Part shown: positions 59,181 to 64,000 of the stretch, one piece after another | Numbering within the stretch: position 1 is the first letter of the stretch | Layout: every line of letters begins with the position of its first letter | Assembly: GCA_017541105.1 (NCBI GenBank) | Contig: JAFXZS010000001.1 | Span: forward strand, 1 to 64,000 | Length of the DNA stretch: 64,000 nucleotides | Direction of reading: 5' to 3' | Source: Clostridia bacterium | GTDB lineage: Bacteria; Bacillota; Clostridia; Christensenellales; Aristaeellaceae | Program-made: the position numbers and the translations under genes | The notes under the pieces: generated by a model | Database searches by the model: none | Told to the model about the DNA's origin: nothing | What the model saw: only the letters and a program-made list of their open reading frames with translations

Positions 59181-59981
59181 GTGGACAAGCTTTGTTCAAT
59201 CCGGGAAGCGATCGGTTCCGTGCAGGATGGCGCCATGATCGCGCTGGGAGGAAACACCCTGAACCGTGCGCCGATGGAAGCGGTGCTGGAACTGGTCCGC
59301 CAGGGAAAGCAGCGGCTTCGCCTGGTAAAAACCGCAGGCGGGCTGGATGTCGACCTGCTCAGCCTGGGAGGCTGCCTGGACAGCGTGGACGCCGGGTTTA
59401 TCAGCATGGAGACGGAGTTCGGACTGGCCCAGCATTACCGCCGGGCGGTGCAGGCCGGGATGGTGAAAGCAAATGAGCACGCGTGCTATACGGTGATCTC
59501 CGCCCTGCGGGCCGGTGCGTACGGCATTCCGTTTATGCCGGTACGGGGGCTCCAGGTTTCCGATCTGCGCAAGGTGAACGACTATTTCGCAGACGTGAAG
59601 GATCCGTTCGGAGGGGAGACGCTGGCGGCGGTCAGGGCCCTGAAGCCGGATGTGGCCGTGATCCATGTCCAGAAGGCGGACAGCCGGGGAAACGCGCTGA
59701 TCGAAGGCCCGAAGTATGACGACATACTGATGACCCGGGCCGCCGGGCGAGTGATCCTGACGGCGGAGGAGATCGTGGCGGACAACTGGTTTGCCCGGAA
59801 CACCGCCAAGGCGGATGTGCCGCATTTCATGGTTTCCCATGTGGTCCGGGCGCGTATGGGCGCTTTCCCGGGAAGCTGCTATGGCGCTTACGAACCGGAT
59901 GAGCAGATGATCCGGAAGTATACGGCGCTGGAGAACGGCAAACAGCTCAGGGAGCTTATCGGAGAGGAGGAGAGAGCATGA
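59181..59981 (+). CDS. CoA-transferase subunit A (GctA-like)
   Basis: 266 residues of the CoA_trans family I, alpha-type. GAMIALGGNTLNRAPMEAVL near residues 18-37 is the N-terminal signature, followed by LRLVKTAGGLDVDLL and VAVIHVQKADSRGNALIEGP. It pairs with the next gene to move CoA between acyl groups. The acyl specificity cannot be read; 3-methylthio-, acetyl- or propionyl-type acids would fit the pathway. GTG 59181 is the best start, although AAGGAAGG lies 12 bases away; the frame opens at 59106 within the preceding gene. Confidence 0.85.
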   Translation: MDKLCSIREAIGSVQDGAMIALGGNTLNRAPMEAVLELVRQGKQRLRLVKTAGGLDVDLLSLGGCLDSVDAGFISMETEFGLAQHYRRAVQAGMVKANEHACYTVISALRAGAYGIPFMPVRGLQVSDLRKVNDYFADVKDPFGGETLAAVRALKPDVAVIHVQKADSRGNALIEGPKYDDILMTRAAGRVILTAEEIVADNWFARNTAKADVPHFMVSHVVRARMGAFPGSCYGAYEPDEQMIRKYTALENGKQLRELIGEEERA

Positions 59982-60694
59982 TCCGCCCCTGCGATATGAT
60001 GGCGGTCTGCCTGGCCCGCCTGATCAGGAACGGGGAGACTGTGTTCCACGGCGTTTCCTCGCATCTGCCGATGATTGCCGTGCTGCTCGCGAAAAAGCTT
60101 CATGCGCCGGACGCCGTCCATCTGAACATCCCCGGCGGCGTGGATCCGGAAGAACCGGAACTGAAGGCATATACCAGCGCGGGAGGCGAACTGTGGGAAA
60201 CGGCCTGCGCGGCTCTGCCGCTGCAGGAGGTGTTTGACCTCAGCATGCGGGGCGGGCTGGATGTCGCTTTCCTCAGCGGCGTTCAGTTCGATCAGTACGG
60301 AAACGTGAACGCGTCGGTGATCGGGGATTACCGCAAGCCCAAGGTCCGCCTGCCCGGGGGAGCCGGGAGCGCCGTGCTGATTCCGACGGCGAAAAGGGCG
60401 ATTCTCTGGAGGACCAAGCATGATCCCAGGACCTTTACGGAGAAGCTTGATTTTGTAACGGCCAAAGGGCATGTGAGTGACATCGTCACTCCGCTGTGCT
60501 GCTTTACCATGCATAACGGGGAGCTGATCCTGAAGAGCGTGCATCCGTATTCTTCCCTGGACGAAGTGGCGAAAGCCACGGGATTTCCGATCCGCTATTT
60601 TTCCGCCGATACAACGCCGGAGCCTACGGCCGAGGAGATGCGCGCGCTGAGGGAGATCGATCCGAGGGATCTGCGGAACCTGGAATTCCGCTGA
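59978..60694 (+). CDS. CoA-transferase subunit B (GctB-like)
   Basis: 238 residues, beta-type CoA-transferase. RNGETVFHGVSSHLPMIAVL, LDVAFLSGVQFDQYGNVNASVIGD and LPGGAGSAVLI are the characteristic blocks. The catalytic Glu of class I transferases could not be placed with certainty. ATG 59978 overlaps the subunit A stop (ATGA), which is normal for the pair. Presence of such a pair in a metabolosome-type operon suggests that the acyl-CoA made from the aldehyde is exchanged with acetate as well as turned into acyl-phosphate by PduL. Confidence 0.85.
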   Translation: MIRPCDMMAVCLARLIRNGETVFHGVSSHLPMIAVLLAKKLHAPDAVHLNIPGGVDPEEPELKAYTSAGGELWETACAALPLQEVFDLSMRGGLDVAFLSGVQFDQYGNVNASVIGDYRKPKVRLPGGAGSAVLIPTAKRAILWRTKHDPRTFTEKLDFVTAKGHVSDIVTPLCCFTMHNGELILKSVHPYSSLDEVAKATGFPIRYFSADTTPEPTAEEMRALREIDPRDLRNLEFR

Positions 60695-60770
60695 GAGAGG
60701 GTTTTCCGGACCGGCTGACAGGCAGGCCCGATGATACAGTGATGAAACTAAACGGAAGGGAGTTATGACC

Positions 60771-61982
60771 ATGTCCAAGTACGACACCTATTTTCTGATG
60801 AAGGAGAACGAGGTTCCCGAGTATGTGCAGACGAAATATCCCGGGTACTTTCCTCCGGACGCGAAGCTGGAAGTGAAGGAGATCGGTGACGGCAACCTGA
60901 ATTATGTTTTCCGCGTCGTGGATCCTGCCACGGGGAAGAGCATCATCGTCAAACAGGCGGGCGAGGCGCTGAGAATCTCCGCGGAGATGCACGTATCCAC
61001 CGACCGGAACCGGATCGAGAGCGAAATCCTGATCCTGCAGGACAAGTACGCCCCGGGGCTGGTGCCGAAGATTTACGGATATGACACTACCATGTGCGCC
61101 TGCACGATGGAAGACCTGTCCGATCACGCGCTGATGCGTTACGCGCTGATGCGGCATGAGACCTTCCCGCGGTTCGCCGAGGACATCGCGACGTTCATGG
61201 TCAACACACTGCTGATGACGACGGACGTGGTCATGGAGCACAAGGAGAAGAAGGCCCTGGTCAAGAGCTTTATCAATCCGGAACTGTGCGAGATCACCGA
61301 GGATCTGGTGCTGATGGAGCCCTATAACGATCTGAATCACCGGAACAACGTCTTCCCGCCGATTGCGGACTTTGTCCGGAAGGAACTGTATGAGGATGAC
61401 GCGCTGAAGCTGGAAGTGGCGAAGCTTAAGTTTGACTTCATGAATAACGCCCAGGCGCTGCTTCACGGCGACCTGCACACCGGTTCCATCTTTGTGAAGC
61501 AGGATTCCACACGGGTGTTCGATCCGGAATTCGCCTTCTTCGGCCCGATCGGGTACGACACAGGCAACGTCATTGCCAACCTGATCTTTGCCTGGGACAA
61601 CGGCCGGGCAGCCGGCGCGGAGGAGTTCTGCGACTGGTGCCTGAGAACCATCCGGGAAGTGATCGACCTGTTCCGGGTGAAATTCATGGATTGCTTCGAA
61701 AAGAACGCGAGGGAGCCCATGGCGAAGGTGCCCGGATTCGCGGAGTGGTATCTGGACTCGATCATCCGGGACACCGCCTCTTACTGCGGAACCGAACTGC
61801 ACCGCCGGACCGTCGGCATGGCCAACGTGAAGGACGTGACCACGATTGCCGATCCTGAGAAGCGGGCGCACGCGGAAAAGGTCAACATTATCAGCGGCAA
61901 GGACTTCATCATGAACGCGGCGAGCTTCCGCACCGGCGAGGACTTTGTGGCAGCGGTGCTGCGGGCGGACGGGAAAGCCTGA
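60771..61982 (+). CDS. mtnK: S-methyl-5-thioribose kinase
   Basis: 403 residues, aminoglycoside-phosphotransferase-like kinase fold. EIGDGNLNYVFRVVDPATGKSIIVKQA near residues 35-65 is the MtnK start block with the ATP-binding Lys; LLHGDLHTGSIFV near 230-242 is the catalytic loop and FDPEFAFFGPIGYDTGN the metal-binding DxE. MtnK phosphorylates C1 of 5-methylthioribose and also 5-deoxyribose. ATG 60771 lies eight bases after GGGAG, so the ATG at 60765 is rejected. Lies with mtnA, as expected, but no later methionine-salvage genes (mtnB, C, D) follow. Confidence 0.95.
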   Translation: MSKYDTYFLMKENEVPEYVQTKYPGYFPPDAKLEVKEIGDGNLNYVFRVVDPATGKSIIVKQAGEALRISAEMHVSTDRNRIESEILILQDKYAPGLVPKIYGYDTTMCACTMEDLSDHALMRYALMRHETFPRFAEDIATFMVNTLLMTTDVVMEHKEKKALVKSFINPELCEITEDLVLMEPYNDLNHRNNVFPPIADFVRKELYEDDALKLEVAKLKFDFMNNAQALLHGDLHTGSIFVKQDSTRVFDPEFAFFGPIGYDTGNVIANLIFAWDNGRAAGAEEFCDWCLRTIREVIDLFRVKFMDCFEKNAREPMAKVPGFAEWYLDSIIRDTASYCGTELHRRTVGMANVKDVTTIADPEKRAHAEKVNIISGKDFIMNAASFRTGEDFVAAVLRADGKA

Positions 61983-62003
61983 GGACAGCGGGAGGAAAAG
62001 ACC

Positions 62004-63104
62004 ATGAGTGAAAAGAGCATTATGACCTATGAAACCGTGGAACTGAACGAGCAGGAAGGTGCGCTGGTGATCCTGGACCAGACGAAGCTGCCCGGCGAGG
62101 TGAAGATCCTGCATCTGACGGACCAGAAGGACATCTGGCAGGCGATCTATCTGCTGCAGGTCCGCGGCGCGCCGGCCATCGGCGTGGCGGCGGCCTTCGG
62201 CGTGTATCTGGCCGCGAAGGATATCCGGACGGACGACTATGAGGAGTTCTTCAGGCAGTTCCATGAAGCCAAGGAATACCTGAATTCCTCCCGGCCAACG
62301 GCGGTGAACCTGTCCTGGGCGCTGAACCGGATGGAACAGGTTGTGACCGGCAACAGGGACAAGCCTGTTGCCGAGATCAAGGAACTGCTGCGCAGGGAGA
62401 GCATAGAGATCAAGGCCGAGGATGTGTGGATGTGCCGGAAGATCGGTGAGTACGGACTGACGCTGATCAAGGACGGCGACGGTATTCTGACCCACTGCAA
62501 CGCGGGCCAGCTGGCCACCTCCAAATATGGCACGGCGCTGGCGCCGATTCACCTCGGACGGGAGAAGGGCATGAATTTCCGGGTGTTCTGTGACGAGACC
62601 CGGCCGCTGCTCCAGGGCGCGCGGCTGTCCTCCTTTGAACTGTATGCCGACGGCGTGGATACTACGGTCATCTGTGACAACATGGCATCCCAGGTCATGA
62701 AAAACGGCTGGGTGAACGCCGTGTTTGTCGGCTGTGACCGGGTGGCGGCCAACGGGGACGCCTGCAACAAGATCGGCACCTCCGGCGTGGCAATTCTTGC
62801 GAAGTACTACGGGATCCCCTTCTATGTGCTGGGGCCGACATCGACCATTGATATGAGTATTGAAAAGGGCGATGATATCGTGATCGAGCAGCGGCCGCAG
62901 GAGGAAGTGACGGAGATGTGGTACAAGCAGCGCATGGCTCCGCAGGGCGTCAAAGCCTATAATCCGGCGTTTGACGTGGCCGACCATGAGCTGATTGCCG
63001 GCATTGTGACGGAGTACGGTATCGCGCGTCCGCCCTACTCGGAAAGCCTGAAGGAGATCTTCCGGAAGAAGGCGGAGGCTCAGGCGCGGGGAAAAAGGGA
63101 ATGA
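62004..63104 (+). CDS. mtnA: S-methyl-5-thioribose-1-phosphate isomerase
   Basis: 366 residues. LLQVRGAPAIGVAAAFGVYLA near residue 50, the active Cys in ILTHCNAGQLATSKYGTAL near 160, VFVGCDRVAANGDACNKIGT with the catalytic Asp near 245, and PTSTIDMSIEKGDDIVIEQR are those of MtnA (eIF2B-alpha-like aldose-ketose isomerases). It makes 5-methylthioribulose-1-phosphate, and the 5-deoxy analogue, the substrate for the aldolase at the head of the operon. ATG 62004 has GGAGG eight bases before it. Confidence 0.95.
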   Translation: MSEKSIMTYETVELNEQEGALVILDQTKLPGEVKILHLTDQKDIWQAIYLLQVRGAPAIGVAAAFGVYLAAKDIRTDDYEEFFRQFHEAKEYLNSSRPTAVNLSWALNRMEQVVTGNRDKPVAEIKELLRRESIEIKAEDVWMCRKIGEYGLTLIKDGDGILTHCNAGQLATSKYGTALAPIHLGREKGMNFRVFCDETRPLLQGARLSSFELYADGVDTTVICDNMASQVMKNGWVNAVFVGCDRVAANGDACNKIGTSGVAILAKYYGIPFYVLGPTSTIDMSIEKGDDIVIEQRPQEEVTEMWYKQRMAPQGVKAYNPAFDVADHELIAGIVTEYGIARPPYSESLKEIFRKKAEAQARGKRE

Positions 63105-63122
63105 CGGGAATGAGGATTCGGC

Positions 63123-63983
63123 ATGAATGAACAGGAACTGCGCGGAATGATCCAGCGGCTGGTGCTGGCTGAAATGGCCAGGCTCGGTTTTGCGTACGCG
63201 CCGGTCATGTCCTCCAACAGGCACTGCCATCTGAGCCAGGAGGACACCGAGCGGCTTTTCGGACCCGGATACCGGCTGACAAAGCTGCGGGACCTGGTAC
63301 AGCCCGGGCAGTTTGCGTGCAATGAAAAGGTCCTGCTCGAGACTCCAAAGGGTTCGGTATCGCTGCGGGTGGTCGGGCCGGTCCGGAAAGAGACACAGGT
63401 GGAGCTGAGCCTGACGGACTGCGCCAAACTGGGGCTGAAGCCGCCGGTGCGGATGTCCGGCCGCCTGGAGAACACACCGGGATGCATACTGAAGAACGAG
63501 GGCAGGAGCATTCAGATTCCCCGGGGTGTGATCGTCGCGGCCAGGCATCTCCACATGTCCGCGGAGGAGGGAGTTGCCTACGGCCTGAAGGACGGGGATG
63601 TGGTCTCCCTCCGCATGGACGGCATCCGGTCCGTGACGATGGAGAACGTCGTGGTCCGCTGCGGCGAGGGGCATGTGCTGGAGGCCCATATCGACAAGGA
63701 TGAAGCCAACGCGTGCGGGCTGGAGGACGGAACGCTCTGCAGGATCCTTATCCCCGGGAAACCCGGGGCCTCCGGGCTTCCGCCCCGGCAGGAACCCCCG
63801 AAGAAGGAAACCATGCTTGACCTGACCGGGGAAAAGGCAAGGCTGATTACAGAGGAGAACATCCTTGCCGCGGAACGGAACGGGTACCGGGCGATCCGCT
63901 TCGGGAAAGATGCGATCGTCACACCGCTGGCCAGGGACGCGGCGGCGGAGAGGCACATTGAGCTGATCAGGGCGATCGGGTAA
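63123..63983 (+). CDS. pduL: PduL-type phosphotransacylase with N-terminal encapsulation-like helix and C-terminal extension
   Basis: 286 residues. The first 20, NEQELRGMIQRLVLAEMARL, form an amphipathic helix like the microcompartment targeting peptide of PduL. Two PTAC domains follow: metal ligands in SNRHCHLSQEDTERLFGPGY and VAARHLHMSAEEGVAYGLKDGD, plus VVGPVRKETQVELSLTDCAKLG. PduL turns acyl-CoA and phosphate into acyl-phosphate and recycles CoA inside metabolosomes. Ordinary PduL ends near residue 220; here about 65 residues follow, ending TEENILAAERNGYRAIRFGK and DAIVTPLARDAAAERHIELI, a motif that recurs in other microcompartment-linked proteins. ATG 63123 has GAGG seven bases before it. 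The operon seems to run beyond the window. Confidence 0.92.
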   Translation: MNEQELRGMIQRLVLAEMARLGFAYAPVMSSNRHCHLSQEDTERLFGPGYRLTKLRDLVQPGQFACNEKVLLETPKGSVSLRVVGPVRKETQVELSLTDCAKLGLKPPVRMSGRLENTPGCILKNEGRSIQIPRGVIVAARHLHMSAEEGVAYGLKDGDVVSLRMDGIRSVTMENVVVRCGEGHVLEAHIDKDEANACGLEDGTLCRILIPGKPGASGLPPRQEPPKKETMLDLTGEKARLITEENILAAERNGYRAIRFGKDAIVTPLARDAAAERHIELIRAIG

Positions 63984-64000
63984 GACAGAAGACAGAGAGG

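Noticed and set aside
57698-59407. A 569-codon minus-strand frame
   Set aside because: Shadow of the CoA-disulfide reductase gene; composition is unlike a real protein.
60624-63956. A 1110-codon open frame on the minus strand opposite mtnK, mtnA and pduL
   Set aside because: It is antisense to three clearly assigned genes. GC-rich third positions keep the opposite frame open; it has no family resemblance and is full of His, Arg and Pro.
1-64000. CRISPR array, prophage, rRNA or tRNA genes
   Set aside because: No spaced repeat array, phage structural genes or RNA-gene signatures were found on reading both strands.

Overview
The window reads as chromosomal DNA of a low-to-mid GC Bacillota, most likely a gut- or rumen-type Clostridia. 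The reasons are strong AGGAGG ribosome sites, several TTG and GTG starts, sigma-A promoters, lipobox and AxA signal peptides, substrate-binding domains fused to ABC permeases, and gene families typical of Lachnospiraceae-like anaerobes (DUF1848, DUF3795, YczE-like, AAA/DUF4143 ATPases). No rRNA, tRNA, CRISPR array or intact insertion sequence was seen. Species cannot be named from the sequence.

Layout. 1-10000 is an accessory, partly decayed zone: a cut-off nucleotidyltransferase-like gene, an AAC(3)-like acetyltransferase, a MATE exporter, remnants of pectin-type genes broken by an IS5-like remnant, two AAA/DUF4143 ATPases each with its own repeat-bearing promoter, a YczE-like membrane protein, DUF1848, and a chimeric ORF ending in half a chromate transporter. 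9824-11585 is purF behind a leader with mutually exclusive hairpins and a terminator, plus a 31-codon ORF. 11539-19281 is an AraC regulator divergent from an MFS symporter, a GH78 rhamnosidase and a GH3 beta-glucosidase, a rhamnosyl-glucoside use operon. 19326-25000 holds an acyltransferase pseudogene, a TetR gene with a clear operator, a GNAT-RibD fusion, DUF3795, a CAT-like enzyme and a second MATE.

25182-32575 is an unusual amino-acid-type ABC system: a 1267-residue lipoprotein-permease with four copies of each substrate-binding lobe, an ATPase with a degenerate GHKL-like tail, and a secreted HAD plus histidine-phosphatase fusion. A compact paralogue with a single pair of lobes lies at 45491-48116. 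Between them are a decayed regulator, an unclassified (alpha/alpha)6-like enzyme with an UlaG-like lactonase, azlCD, a redox operon (SDR, nitroreductase, AKR) behind a MerR-type promoter, small regulators, sfsA, a ComB-like phosphatase and a LacI-sensor/GGDEF protein. 48352-52526 holds a secreted protein, a PfkB kinase behind an operator that matches the TetR one, a kinase-GNAT fusion and a HAD protein.

52716-63983 is the most interesting block. A ribose-type ABC transporter (permease, ATPase, binding protein) faces an operon of class II aldolase, CoA-disulfide reductase-like enzyme, CoA-transferase A and B, mtnK, mtnA and pduL. The aldolase ends, and PduL begins, with short amphipathic helices that look like microcompartment encapsulation peptides. 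Together they suggest uptake and cleavage of 5-methylthioribose or 5-deoxyribose to DHAP plus an aldehyde inside a metabolosome, with the aldehyde taken to acyl-CoA and acyl-phosphate. Shell proteins and aldehyde dehydrogenase would have to lie beyond the right edge; none is inside the window.
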